Origin: Metallyticus violacea
Lineage: Eukaryota > Arthropoda > Insecta > Mantodea > Metallyticidae
DNA: 64,000 nt
Reading direction: 5' to 3'
Assembly: GCA_030762175.1 (NCBI GenBank)
Contig: CM060834.1
Span: 62,973,501 to 63,037,500, forward strand
Positions within the stretch are counted from its first letter, which is position 1. Every line of letters starts with the position of its first letter. Below the pieces are notes generated by a model, which made no database searches, was not told where the DNA came from, and was given only the letters and a program-made list of their open reading frames with translations. Below are positions 26,501 to 39,730 of the stretch, piece by piece. The position numbers and the translations under genes are program-made.

Positions 26501-27953
26501 TTTCGAAGTTTGGAAACTTCAAAAGAATCGCTTTTTGTTGCGTTTCAAATGGAGATAACTATTTCTCCTTCATTATTCTAGTTTGATAGCCTTAGAAAAC
26601 CATAAAATTAAGAAAGTATCGGGAAAAGAAAACATTTATTTCGATGGTTTGAAACTTCATTAGAATCACTTTTTTCCGTTCTTACGTGAGTTAACTGGTT
26701 ATCTTTCATTTTTCTTCTTTGATAGCTCTAGAAATACATATTATGCGGAAAGAATCTCGAAAGGAAAACATTTTATTTTTTTGAAGTTTGGAAACTTCAT
26801 AAGAAACGCGTTTTGTGCGTTTCAAATAGAGATAACTATTTCTCCTTCATTATTCTAGTTTGATAGCCTTAGAAAACCATAAAATGAAGAAAGATTCGCG
26901 GAAAGAAAACATTTATTTCCATGGTTGGAAACTTCATTATAATCAATTTTTTTCCGTTCTTATTTGAGATAACTGGTTCTCTTTCATTTTTCTACTTTGA
27001 TAGCTTTAGAAAAGCATATTCTGCGCAAAGAATCTCGAAAAGAAAAAACATTTTTTTTCGTAGTTCGGTAACTTCAAAGGAATCCCGTTTTGTTGCGTTT
27101 CAAATGGAGATAACTATTTCTCCTTCATTATTCTAGTTTGATAGCCTTAGAAAACCATAAAATGAAGAAAGATTCGCGAAAAGAAAATCATTATTTCGAT
27201 GGTTGGAAACTTCATTAGAATCATTTTTTTCCTTTCATATTTGAGATAACTGGTTCTCTTTCCTTTTTCCACTTTGATAGCCTTAGAAAAACATATATGC
27301 TGAAATTATCTCCGAAAGAAAAAAATTTTTTTCTAAGTTTGGAATTTTCAAAAGAATAGCGTTTTGTTGCGTTTCAAATGGAGATAACTATTTCTCCTTC
27401 ATTTTTCTAGTTTGATAGCCTTAGAAAACCATAAAATGAAGAAAGTTTCTCGAAAAGAAAACATTTATTTCGACGGTTGGAAACTTCATTAGAATCACTT
27501 TTTTTCCGTTCTTATTTGAGATAACTGGTTCTCTTTCATTTTTCTACTTTGATAGCCTTAGAAAAGCATATTATGCGGAAAGATTCTCGATAAAAATTTT
27601 TTTTTTCGAAGTTTGGTAACTTCAAAAGAATCGCGTTTTGTTGCGTTTAAATGGAGATAACTATTTCTCCTTCATTATTCTAGTTTGATAGCCTTAGAAA
27701 ACCATAAAATGAAGAAAGATTCGCAAAAAGAAAAGATTTATTTCGATGGTTGGAAACTTCATTAAAATGACTTTTTTCCGTTCTTATTTGAGATATCTAG
27801 TTCTCTTTCCTTTTACCACAAGCCTTAGAAAAGCATATTCTGCGCAAAGATTCTCGAAAAGAAAAAAAATTTTTTCGAAGTTTCGATACTTCAAAGGAAT
27901 CCCGTTTTGTTTCGTTTCAAATGGAGATTACTATTTCTCCTTCATTATTCTAG
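20519..27953 (+). repeat. HOR unit: 27 monomers, 7435 bp
   Basis: It starts with the same types as 13631 (20519, 20793, 21069), then has extra monomers at 21347 and 21624. From 22169 it follows 14732 at an offset of 7437 through about 24.9 kb. After 26031 it switches to the order of HOR unit 1 (4843-7043), ending with the same TTACCACAAGCC deletion monomer (27684). The monomer at 26305 fuses the types at 5117 and 5394. It is thus a mosaic of two HOR variants. Confidence 0.85.
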
Positions 27954-29609
27954 TTTGATAGCCTTAGAAAACCATAAAATGAAGAAAGTTTCGCGAAATG
28001 AAAACATTTATTTCGATGGGTGGAAACTTCATTAGAATCACTTTTTTTTCCGTTCTTATTTGAGTTAACTGGTTCTCTTTCAATTTTCCACTTTGATAGC
28101 CTTAGAAAAGCATATTATGCTGAAAGAATCTCGAAGAGAAAAAAAAAATTTTTTCCAAGTTTGGAAAATTATAAAGAAATGCGTTTTGTTGAGTTTAATG
28201 GAGATAACTATTTCTCCTTCCTTATTCTCGTTTGATAGCCTTAGAAAACCATAAAATGAAGAAAGATTCGCAAAAAGAAACATTTATTTCGATGGTTGGA
28301 AACTTCATTAGAATCACTTTTTTTCCGTTCTTATTTGAGATAACTGTTTCTTTTTCATTTTTCTACTTTGATAGCCTTAGAAAAGCATATTATGCGGAAA
28401 GAATCTCGGAAAGAAAAAAATTTTTTTTCGAAGTTTGGAAACTTCAAAAGAATCGCGTTTTGTTGCGTTTCAAATGGAGATAACTATTTCTCCTATTTTA
28501 TTCTAGTTTGGTATCCTTAGTAATCCATAAAATGAAGAAAGATTCGCGAAAAGAAAGCATTTATTTCGATGGTTGGAAACTTCATTAGAATCACATTTTT
28601 CCGTTCTTATTTGAGATAACTGGTTCTCTTTCATTATTCTACTTTGATAGCTTTAGAAAACCAGATTCTGCGCTAAGATTCTCGATAAGAAAAATTTTTT
28701 TTTCGAAGTTTGGTAACTTCAAAAGAATCGCGTTTTGTTGCGTATCAAATGGAGATAACTATTTCCCCTTTATTATTCTAGTTTGATAGCCTTAGAAAAC
28801 CATAAAATGAAGAAAGATTCGCGAAAAGAAAACATTTAAATCGATGGTTGGAAACTTCATTAGAATCACTTTTTTCCGTTCTTATTTGAGATAACTGGTT
28901 CTCTTTCATTTTTCCTCTTTGATAGCTTTAGAAAAGCATATTATGCGGAAAGAATCTCGTAGAGAAAACTTTTTTTTTTTCCAAGTATGGAAAATTATAA
29001 AGAATCTCGATTTGTTGAGTTTGATGGAGATATCTATTTCTCCTTCATTATTCTAGTTTGATAGCCTTAGAAAACCATAAAATGAAGAAAGATTCGCAAA
29101 AACAAAACATTTATTTCGATGGTTGGAAACTTCATTAGAATGACTTTTTTTCCGTTCTTGTATGAGATAACTGTTTATCTTTCATTTTTCTTCTTTGATA
29201 GCTTTAGAAATGCATATTGTGCGGAAATAATCTCCAAAAGAAAAGTTATTTTTTCGATGTTTGGAAACTTCAAAAGAATCGCGTTTTGTTGCGTTTAAAT
29301 GGAGATAACTATTTCTCCTTCATTATTCTGATTTGATAGCCTTAGAAAACCATAAAATGAAGAAAGATTCGCAAAAAGGAAAAAGATTTATTTCGATGGT
29401 TGGAAACTTCATTAAAATGACTTTTTTTCCGTTCTTATTTGAGATAACTAGTTCTCTTTCCTTTTACCACTTTGAAAGCCTTAGAAAAGCATATTCTGCG
29501 CAAAGAATCTCGAAAAGAAAAAAAAAAATTTCGAAGTTTGGATACTTCAAAGGAATTCCGTTTTGTTGCGTTTCAAATGGAGATTACTATTTCTCCTTCA
29601 TTATTCTAG
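27954..29609 (+). repeat. HOR start with two additional monomers
   Basis: Monomers at 27954, 28231 and 28507 match 7044, 7321 and 7597 (offset 20910). Two monomers, 28782 and 29057, are absent at the 7.6 kb position. The first (AACATTTAAATCGATGG, CTCGTAGAGAAAAC) is the type at 19692 and 58719. The second (GCAAAAACAAAAC) resembles 13905/20793. The monomer at 29332 then matches 7871, with the offset enlarged by 551 bp. Confidence 0.82.
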
Positions 29610-31263
29610 TTTGATAGCCTTAGAAAACCATAAAATGAAGAAATTTTCGCGAAAAGAAAACATTTATTTCGATGGTTGGAAACTTCATTAGAATCACCTT
29701 TTTTTCCGTTCGTATTTGAGATAACTGGTTCTCTTTCAATTTTCCACTTTGATAGCCTTAGAAAAGCATATTATGCTGAAAGAATCTCGAAAAGAAAAAA
29801 TTTTTTTTTCGAAGTTTGGAAACTTCAAAGAATCGCGTTTTGTTGCGTTTCAAATGGAGATAACTATTTTTCCTTCATTATTCTAATTTGATAGCCTTAG
29901 AAAACCATAAAATGAAGAAAGATTCGCAAAAAGAAAACATTTATTTCGATGGTTGGAAACTTCATTAGAATCACTTTTTTTCCGTTCTTATTTGAGATAA
30001 CTGGTTCTCTTTCCTTTTTCCACTTTGATAGCCTTAGAAATGCATATTATGCGGAAAGAATCTCGGAAAGAAAAAAATTTTTTTTCGAAGTTTGGAAACT
30101 TCAAAAGAATAGCGTTTTGTTGCGTTTCAAATGGAGATAACTATTTCTCCTATTTTATTCTAGTTTGATAGCCATAGAAAACCATAAAATGAAGTAAGAT
30201 TCGCGAAAAGAAAACATTTATTTCGATGGTTGGAAACTTCATTAGAATCACTTTTTTTCTGTTCTTATTTGAGATAACTGGTTCTCTTTCATTTTTCCAA
30301 TTCGATAGCTTTGGAAAAGTTTATTATGCGGAAAGAATCTCCGAAAGAAAAAAAATTTTTTCGAAGTTTGGAATCTTCACAAGAATCGCGTTTTGTAGCG
30401 TTTCAAATGGAGATAACTATTTCTCCTATTTTATTCTAGTTTGATAGCCTTAGAAAACCATAAAATGAAGAAAGATTCGCGAAAAGAAAAGACTTATTTC
30501 AGTTGTTGGAAACTTCATTAGAATCACTTTTTTTCCATTCTTATATGAGATAACTGGTTGTCTTTCATTTTTCTTCTTTGATGGCCTTAGAAAGGCATAT
30601 TATGCCGAAAGAATCTCGAAAAGAAAAAAATTTTTTTGCAGTTAGGAAACTTCAAAAGAATCGCGTTTTGTTATGTTTCAAGTGGAGATAACTATTTCTC
30701 CTTCATTATTCTAGTTTGATAGCCTTAGTAATCCATAAAATTAGAAAGATTCGCGAAAAGAAAACATTTATCTCGATGGTTGGAAACATCATTATAATCA
30801 CTTTTTTTCCGTTCTTATTTGAGATAACTGTTTCTCTTTCATTTTTCCACTTTGATAGCCTTAGAAAAGCATATTATGCGGAAAGAATCTCGAAAAGAAA
30901 AAAATTTTTTTTCGAAGTTTGGAAACTTCAAAGAATCGCGTTTTGTTGCGTTTCAAATGGAGATAACTATTTTTCCTTTATTATTCTAGTTTGATAGCCT
31001 TAGAAAACCATAAAATGAAGAATGATTTGCGAAAAGAAAACATTTATTGCCATGGTTGGAAACTTCATTAGATTCACTTTTTTCCGTTCTTATATGAGAT
31101 AATTGGTTATCTTTCTATTTTCTTCTTTGATAGCGTAAGAAAAGCATATTATGCGGAAAGAATCTCGAAAAGAAAAAAAAAATTTGTTGTAGTTTCGAAA
31201 CTTATATAGAATCGCGTTTTGTTGAGTTTGATGGAGATAACTATTTCTCCTTCATTATTCTAG
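29610..31263 (+). repeat. Cassette S, copy 2 (six monomers)
   Basis: Starts at 29610, 29887, 30164, 30440, 30715 and 30990 follow 8148 onward at an offset of about 21462. The monomer at 30990 begins like 9528 (GATTTGCGAAAAG) but continues like 9804 (CTTTCTATTTTCTTC, GTTGTAGTTTCG), so one monomer was lost by fusion. The 239-bp monomer and what follows it in copy 1 are absent: the order jumps at about 31.3 kb. Confidence 0.83.
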
Positions 31264-32639
31264 TTTGATAGCCTTAGAAAACCATAAAATGAAGAAAGCT
31301 TCGCGAAAAGAAAACATTTATTTCCATGGTTGGAAACTTCATTAGAATCACTTTTTTTCTGTTTTTATTTAAGATAACTGGTTCTCTTTCATTTTCACAC
31401 TTTGATAGTCTTAGAAAAGCATATTATGCGGAAAGAATTCCGGAAAGAAAATAATTGTTTTTCGAAGTTTGGAAACTTCAAAAGAATCGCTTTTTGTTGC
31501 GTTTCAAATTGAGATAACTATTTCTCCTTCATTATTCTAGTTTGATAGCCTTAGAAAAACATAAAATTAAGAAAGTATCGGGAAAAGAAAACATTTATTT
31601 CGTGGTTTGAAACTTCATTAGAATCACTTTTTTCCGTTCTTACGTGAGTTAACTGGTTATCTTTCATTTTTCTTCTTTGATAGCTTTAGAAAAACATATT
31701 ATGCGGAAAGAATCACGAAAGGAAAACATTTTTTTTTTGAAGTTTGGAAACTTCATAAGAAACGCGTTTTGTTGCGTTTCAAATAGAGATAACTATTTCT
31801 CCTTCATTATTCTAGTTTGATAGCCTTAGAAAACCATAAAATGAAGAAAGATTCGCGAAAAGAAAATCATTATTTCGATGGTTGGAAACTTCATTGGAAT
31901 CATTTTTTTCCGTTCATATTTGAGATAACTGGTTCTCTTTCCTTTTTCCACTTTGATAGCCTTAGAAAAACATATATGCTGAAATTATCTCCGAAAGAAA
32001 AAAATTTTTTTCGAAGTTTGGAATTTTCAAAAGAATAGCGCTTTTTTGCGTTTCAAATGGAGATAACTATTTCTCCTTCATTTTTCTAGTTTGACAGCCT
32101 TAGAAAACCATAAAATGAAGAAAGTTTTTCGAAAGGAAAACATTTATTTCGACGGTTGGAAACTTCATTAGAATCACTTTTTTTCTGTTCTTATTTGAGA
32201 TAACTGGTTCTCTTTCATTTTTCTACTTTGATAGCCTTAGAAAAGCATATTATGCGGAAAGATTCTCGATAAAAAAATTTTTTTTTCGAAGTTTGGTAAC
32301 TTCAAAAGAATCGCGTTTTGTTGCGTTTAAATGGAGATAACTATTTCTCCTTCATTATTCTAGTTTGATAGCCTTAGAAAACCATAAAATGAAGAAAGTT
32401 TCGCGAAATGAAAACATTTATTTCGATGGTTGGAAACTTCATTAGAATCACTTTTTTTTCCGTTCTTATTTGAGTTAACTGGTTCTCTTTCAATTTTCCA
32501 CTTTGATAGCCTTAGAAAAGCATATTATGCTGAAAGAATCTCGAAGAGAAACAATTTTATTTCGAAGTTGAATACTTAAAAAGAATCGCGTTTTGTTGCG
32601 TTACAAATGGAGATAAATATTTCTCCTTCTTTATTCTAG
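31264..32639 (+). repeat. Relic of a HOR tail (five monomers)
   Basis: Starts are at 31264, 31541, 31816, 32090 and 32364. The first three echo 5394, 5671 and a 5948/6226 fusion, and 32090 echoes 6500. Monomer 32364 begins like the 1533/7044-type (AAGTTTCGCGAAATG), then from about 32550 switches to a divergent type (AAACAATTTTATTTCGAAG). This switch marks entry to the divergent zone. Confidence 0.78.
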
Positions 32640-35600
32640 TTTGATAGTCTTAGAAAACCATAAAATGAAGAAAGATTCGCGAAAAGAAAATATTTATTTC
32701 GATGGTTGGAAACTTTTATATAATCACTTTTCTTCCGTTCTTATTAAGGATAAGTGTTTCTCTTTCATTTTTCTACTTTTATAGCCTTAGAAAAGCATAT
32801 TATGCGGAAAGAATCTCGGAAAGAAAAAAAATTTTTTCGAAGTTTGGAAACTTCAAAAGAATCTAGTTTTGTTGCGTTTCAAATGGAGATAACTATTTCT
32901 CCTTCATTATTCTAGTTTGATAGCCTTAGAAAACCATAAAATGAAGAAAGTTTCGCTAAAAGAAAACATTTTTTTCGACGGTAGAAAATTCATTAGAATC
33001 ACTTTTTTCAGTTCTAATTTGAAATAACTGGTTGTCTTTCATTTTCCTTCTTTGACAGCATTAGAAAAGCAAATTATGCGGAAAGAATCTCGGAAAGAAA
33101 AAAACAATTTTTTGAAGTTTGGAAACTTCAAAAGAATCGCGTTTTGTTGCGTTTCAAATGGAGATAACTATTTGTCCTTCATTATTCTAGTTTGATAGCC
33201 TTAAAAAACCATTAAATTAAGAAAGATTCGCGAAAAGAACACATTTATTTCGACGGTTGGAAACTTCATTAGAATCACTTTTTTTCCGTTCTTATTTGAG
33301 ATAACTGGTTCTCTTTCATTTTTCTACTTTGATAGCCTTAGAAAAGCATATTATGCGGAAAGAATCTCGGAAAGAAAAAAATTTTTTTTGAAGTTTGGAA
33401 ACTTCAAAACATTCGCGTTTTGTTGCGTTTCAAATGGAGATAACTATTTCTCCTTCATTATTCTAGTTTGATAGCATTAAAAAACCATAAAATGAGGAAA
33501 GTTTCGCGAAAAGAAAACATTTATTTCGATGGTTGGAAACTTCATTAGATTCACTTTTTTCCGTTCTTATTTGAGATAACTGGTTCTCTTTCATTTTTCT
33601 TCTTTGATAGCCTTAGAAAAGCATATTATGCGGAAAGAATCTCGAAAAGAAAAATTTTTTTTTTCGAAGTTTGGAAACTTCAAAAGATTTGCGTTTTATT
33701 GCGTTTCAAATGGAGATAACTATTTCTCCTTCATTATTCTAATTTGATAGCCTTAGAAAACCAAAAATGAAGCAAGTTTCGCGAAAAGAAAACAATTATT
33801 TCGATGGTTGGAAACTCCATTAGAATCACTTTTTTTCCGTTCTTATTTGAGATAATTGGTTCTCTTTCATTTTCCTTCTTTGATAGCCTTAGAAAAGCAT
33901 ATTATGCGGAAAGAATCTCGAAAAGAAAAATTTTTTTTTCGAAGTTTAAAAACTTCGAAAGGAACCCGTTTTGTGGCGTTTCAAATGGAGATAACTATTT
34001 CTCCTTCTTTATTCTGGTTTGATAGCCTTAGAAAACCATAAAATGAAGAAAGATTCGGGAAAAGAAAACATTTCGATGGTTGGAAACTTCATTAGAATCA
34101 CTTTTTTCCGTTCTTATTTGAGATAACTGGTTCTCTTTCATTTTTCATCTTTGATAGCCTTAGAAAAACATATGCGGAAAGAATCTCGAAAAGAAAAAAA
34201 AATTTTTTCGAAGTTTAAAAACTTCAAAAGAATCGCGTTTAGTTGCGTTTCAAATGGAGATAACTATTTCTCCTTCTTTATTCTGGTTTGATAGCCTTAG
34301 AAAACCATAAAATGAATGAAAGATTCGCGAAAAGAAAACATTTATTTCGACGGTTGGAAACTCCATTAGAATCACTTTTTTTCCGTTCTTATTTGAGATA
34401 ACTGGTTCTCTTTCATTTTCCTTCTTTGATAGCCTTAGAGAAGCATATTATGCGGAAAGAATCTCGAAAAGAAAAAATTTTTTTTTCGAAGTTTGATAAC
34501 TTCAAAAGAATCACGTTTTGTTGCGTTTCAAATGGAGATAACTATTTCTCCTTCTTTATTCTAATTTGATAGCCTTAGAAAACCAAAAATGAAGAAAGTT
34601 TCGCGAAAAGAAAACAATTATTTCGATGGATGGGAACTCCATTAGAATCACTTTTTTTCCGTTCTTATTTGAGATAACTGGTTCTCTTTCATTTTCCTTC
34701 TTTGATAGCCTTAGAAAAGCATATTATGCGGAAAAAATCTCGAAAAGAAAATTTTTTTTTTTCGAAGTTTAAAAACTTCAAAAGAATCGCGTTTTGTTGC
34801 GTTTCAAATGGAGATAACTATTTCTCCTTCATTAATCTAGTTTGATAGCCTTAGAAAACCATAAAATGAGGAAAGTGCCGCGAAAAGAAAACATTTATTT
34901 CGATGGTTGGAAACTTCATTAGAATCACGTTTTTTGCGTTCTTATTTGAGATAACTGGTTCTCTTTCATTTTCCTTCTTTGATAGCCTTAGAAAAACATA
35001 TTATGCGGAAAGAATCTCGAAAAGAAACAATTTTTTTTCGAAGTTGAATACTTAAAAAGAATCGCGTATTGTTGCGTTTCAAATGGAGATAAATATTTCT
35101 CCTTCTTTATTCTAGTTTGATAGTCTTAGAAAACCATAAAATGAAGAAAGATTCGCGAAAAGAAAGCATTTATTTCGATGGTTGGAAACTTTTATATAAT
35201 CACTTTTCTTCCGTTCTTATTAAGGATAAGTGTTTCTCTTTCATTTTTCTACTTTTATAGCCTTAGAAAAAGCATATTATGCGGAAAGAATCTCGGAAAG
35301 AAAAAAAATTTTTTCGAAGTTTGGAAACTTCAAAAGAATCTAGTTTTGTTGCGTTTCAAATGGAGATAACTATTTCTCCTTCATTATTCCAGTTTGATAG
35401 CCTTAGAAAACCATAAAATGAAGAAAGTTTCGCTATAAGAAAACATTTTTTTCGACGGTAGAAAATTCATTAGAATCACTTTTTTCAGTTCTAATTTGAA
35501 ATAACTGGTTCCCTTTCATTTTCCATCTTTGATAGCATTAGAAAAGCAAATTATGCGGAAAGAATCTCGGAAAGAAAAAAAAAAATTTTGAAGTTTGGAA

Positions 35601-37322
35601 ACTTTAAAAAATCGCGTTTTGTTGCGTTTCAAATGGAGATAACTATTTGTCCTTCATTATTCTAGTTTGATAGCCTTAAAAAACCATAAAATTAAGAAAG
35701 ATTCGCGAAAAGAACACATTTATTTCGACGGTTGGAAACTTCATTAGAATCACTTTTTTTCCGTTCTTATTTGAGATAAGTGTTTCTCTTTCATTTTTCT
35801 ACTTTTATAGCCTTAGAAAAGCATATTATGCGGAAAGAATCTCGAAAGGAAAAGAATTTTTCTTCGAAGTTTGGAAACTTCAAAAGAATCGCGTTTTGTT
35901 GCGTTTCAAATGGAGATAACTATTTCTCCTTCATTGTTCTAGGTTGATAGCCTTAGAAAACCATAAAATGAAGAAAGATTGGCGAAAAGAAAACATTTAT
36001 TTCGACGGATGGAAACTTCATTAGAATCACTTTTTTCCGTTCTTATTTGAAATAACTGGTTCTCTTTCATTTTTCTTCTTTGATAGCCTTAGAAAAGCAT
36101 ATTATGCTGAAAGAATCTCGAAAAGGAAAAATTTTTTTTTTCGAAGTTTGAAAACTTCAAAAGAATCGCGCTTTGTTGCGTTTCAAATGCAGATAAATAT
36201 TTCTCCTTCTTTATTCTAGTTTGATAGTCTTAGAAAACCATAAAATGAAGAAAGATTCGCGAAAAGAGAATATTATTTCGATGGTTGGAAACTTTTATAG
36301 AATCACTTTTCTTCCGTTCTTATTAAGGATAAGTGTTTCTCTTTCATTTTTCTACTTTTATAGCCTTAGAAAAGCATATTATGCGGAAAGAATCTCGGAA
36401 AGAAAAAAAAAAATTTTTCGAAGTTTGGAGACTTCAAAAGAATCTAGTTCTGTTGCGTTTCAAATGGAGATAACTCTTTCTCCTTCATTATTCTAGTTTG
36501 ATAGTCTTAGAAAACCATAAAATGAAGAAAGATTCGCGAAAAGAAAACATTTTTTTCGACGGTTGGAAACTTCATTAGAATCACCTTTTTCCGTTCTTAT
36601 TTGAGATAACTGGTTCTCTTTCATTTTCCTTCTTTAATAGCCTTAGAAAAGCATATTATGCGGAAAGAATCTCGGAAAGAAAAAAAATTTTATTTGAAGT
36701 TTGGAAACTTCAAAAGAATCGCGTTTTGTTGCGTTTCAAATGGAGATAACTATTTGTCCTTCTTTATTCTAGTTTGATAGTCTTAGAAAACCATAAAATG
36801 AAGAAAGATTCGCAAAAAGAAAACACTTATTTCGACGGTTGGTAACTTCATTAGAATCACTTTTTCTCCGTTGTTATTTTAGATAATTAATTCTCTTTCA
36901 TTTTTCTACTTTGATAGCCTTAGAAAAGCATACTACGAGGAACGAATCTCGAAAAGAAACAATTTTTATTTCGAAGTTTGAAAACTTCAAAAGAATCGCG
37001 TTTTGTTGCGTTTCAAATGGAGATAAATATTTCTCCTTCTATATTCTAGTTTGATAGTCTTAGAAATCCATAAATTGAAGAAAGATTCGCGAAATGAAAA
37101 CATTTATTTGGATAGTTGGAAACTTCATTAGAGTCACTTTTTTTCCGTTATTATTTGAGATTAGTGTTTCTCTTTCATTTTTCTACATCGATAGCCTTAG
37201 AAAAGCATATTATGCGGGAAGAATCTCGATAAAAAATTTTTTTTTCGAAGTTTGGTAACTTCAAAAGAATCGCGTTTTGTTGCGTTTAAATGGAGATAAC
37301 TATTTCTCCTTCATTATTCTAG
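32640..37322 (+). repeat. Divergent monomer zone (17 monomers)
   Basis: Starts are at 32640, 32916, 33191, 33467, 33743, 34018, 34287, 34565, 34841, 35116, 35393, 35666, 35943, 36220, 36497, 36773 and 37050. Markers differ from the HOR types: TTTGATAGTCTTAG, TTTCGACGG, ATTAAGGATAAGTG, TTTTCCTTCTTTGATAGCC and AAACCAAAAATGAAG. 32640-33466 repeats at 35116 (offset 2476, nine monomers) and partly at 36220. Monomer 34018 (269 bp) has small deletions at ACATTTCGATGG and AACATATGCGG. It may be an older or differently homogenised part of the array. Confidence 0.8.
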
Positions 37323-39252
37323 TTTGATAGCCTTAGAAAACCATAAAATGAAGAAACATTCGCAAAAAGAAAAAAGATTTATTTCGATGGTTGGAAACTT
37401 CATTAAAATGACTTTTTTTCGGTTCTTATTTGAGATAACTAGTTCTCTTTCGTTTTACCACTTTGAAAGCCTTAGAAAAGCATATTCTGCGCAAAGAATT
37501 TCGAAAAGAAAAAAAAAATTTCGAAGTTTGGATACTTCAAAGGAATCCCGTTTTGTTGCGTTTCAAATGGAGATTTCTATTTCTCCTTCATTATTCTAGT
37601 TTGATAGCCTTAGAAAACCCTAAAATGAAGAAATTTTCGCGAAAAGAAAACATTTATTTCGATGGTTGGAAACTTTATTAGAATCACCTTTTTTTCCGTT
37701 CGTATTTGAGATAACTGGTTCTCTTTCAATTTTCCACTTTGATAGCCTTAGAAAAGCATATTATGCTGAAAGAATCTCGAAGAGAAAATTTTTTTTTTTC
37801 GAAGTTTGGAAACTTCAAAGAATCGCGTTTTTTTGCGTTTCAAATGGAGATAACTATTTTTCCTTCATTATTCTAGTTTGATAGCCTTAGAAAACCATAA
37901 AATGAAGAAAGATTCGCAAAAAGAAAACATTTATTTCAATGGTTGGAAACTTCATTAGAATCACTTTTTTTCCGTTCTTATTTGAGATAACTGTTTCTCT
38001 TTCCTTTTTCCACTTTGATAGCCTTAGAAATGCATATTATGCGGAAAGAATCTCGGAAAGAAAAAATTTTTTTTTCGAAGTTTGGAAACTTCAAAAGAAT
38101 CGCGTTTTGTTGCGTTTCAAATGGAGATAAATATTTCTCCTATTTTATTCTAGTTTGTAGCCATAGAAAACCATAAAATGAAGAAAGATTCGCGAAAAGA
38201 AAACATTTATTTCGATGGTTGGAAACTTCATTAGAATCACTTTTTTTCTGTTCTTATTTGAGATAACTGGTTCTCTTTCATTTTTCCAATTCGATAGCTT
38301 TGGAAAAGCCTATTATGCGGAAAGAATCTCCGAAAGAAAAAAATTTTTTTCGAAGTTTGGAATCTTCACAAGAATCGCGTTTTGTAGCGTTTCTAATGGA
38401 GATAACTATTTCTCCTATTTTATTCTAGTTTGATAGCCTTAGAAAACCATAAAATGAAGAAAGATTCGCGAAAAGAAAAGACTTATTTCAGTTGTTGGAA
38501 ACTTCATTAGAATCACTTTTTTTCCATTCTTATATGAGATAACTGGTTGTCTTTCATTTTTCTTCTTTGATGGCCTTAGAAAGGCATATTATGCCGAAAG
38601 AATCTCGAAAAGAAAAAAATTTTTTTGCAGTTAGGAAACTTCAAAAGAATCGCGTTTTGTTATGTTTCAAGTGGAGATAACTATTTCTCCTTCATTATTC
38701 TAGTTTGATAGCCTTAGTAATCCATAAAATTAGAAAGATTCGCGAAAAGAAAACATTTATCTCGATGGTTGGAAACATCATTATAATCACTTTTTTTCCG
38801 TTCTTATTTGAGATAACTGTTTCTCTTTCATTTTTCCACTTTGATAGCCTTAGAAAAGCATATTATGCGGAAAGAATCTCGAAAAGAAAAAAATTTTTTT
38901 TCGAAGTTTGGAAACTTCAAAGAATCGCGTTTTGTTGCGTTTCAAATGGAGATAACTATTTTTCCTTTATTATTCTAGTTTGATAGCCTTAGAAAACCAT
39001 AAAATGAAGAATGATTTGCGAAAAGAAAACATTTATTGCCATGGTTGGAAACTTCATTAGATTCACTTTTTTCCGTTCTTATATGAGATAATTGGTTATC
39101 TTTCTATTTTCTTCTTTGATAGCGTAAGAAAAGCATATTATGCGGAAAGAATCTCGAAAAGAAAAAAAAAATTTGTTGTAGTTTCGAAACTTATATAGAA
39201 TCGCGTTTTGTTGAGTTTGATGGAGATAACTATTTCTCCTTCATTATTCTAG

Positions 39253-39491
39253 TTTGATAGCCTTAGAAAACCATAAAATGAAGAAAGATTCGCGAAAAGA
39301 AAACAGTTATTTCGATGGTTGGAAACTTCATTACAATCACTTTTTTTCGGTTCTTATTTTAGATAACTGGTTCTCTTTCCTTTTTCCACTTGGATAGACT
39401 TAGAAAAGCATATTATGCGGAAAGAATCTCCGAAAGAAATCGCGTTTTGTTGAGTTTGATGGAGATAACTATTTCTCCTTCATTATTCTAG
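39253..39491 (+). repeat. Short 239-bp monomer, first of a tandem pair
   Basis: It has the same loss of A/T tract and dyad as at 10078 (CCGAAAGAAATCGCG near 39431). It differs from 10078 by, for example, TTCATTACAATC. Confidence 0.9.
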
Positions 39492-39730
39492 TTTGATAGC
39501 CTTAGAAAACCATAAAATGAAGAAAGATTCGCGAAAAGAAAACAGTTATTTCGATGGTTGGAAACTTCATTACAATCACTTTTTGTCGGTTCTTATTTTA
39601 GATAACTGGTTCTCTTTCCTTTTTCCACTTGGATAGACTTAGAAAAGCATATTATGCGGAAAGAATCTCCGAAAGAAATCGCGTTTTGTTGAGTTTGATG
39701 GAGATAACTATTTCTCCTTCATTATTCTAG
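39492..39730 (+). repeat. Short 239-bp monomer, second of a tandem pair
   Basis: It is almost identical to 39253-39491, with CTTTTTGTCGG for CTTTTTTTCGG. The sister block at 43866 has only one copy, so this is a single-monomer duplication or loss between two very recent block copies. Confidence 0.9.

Larger units (their letters stand above)
37323..39730 (+). repeat. Lead-in monomer plus cassette S, copy 3
   Basis: 37323 is the type at 979/7871. Cassette starts are at 37600, 37877, 38154, 38429, 38704, 38979, 39253 and 39492. 38704 and 38979 match 30715 and 30990, including the same internal fusion, so copies 2, 3 and 4 share an ancestor that copies 1 and 5 do not. The 239-bp monomer is present twice in tandem. 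Confidence 0.85.

Noticed and set aside
32550..37322. Possible inserted mobile element in the divergent zone
   Set aside because: All of it aligns to the monomer consensus with normal steps (269-278 bp). There is no target-site duplication, terminal repeat or foreign composition.
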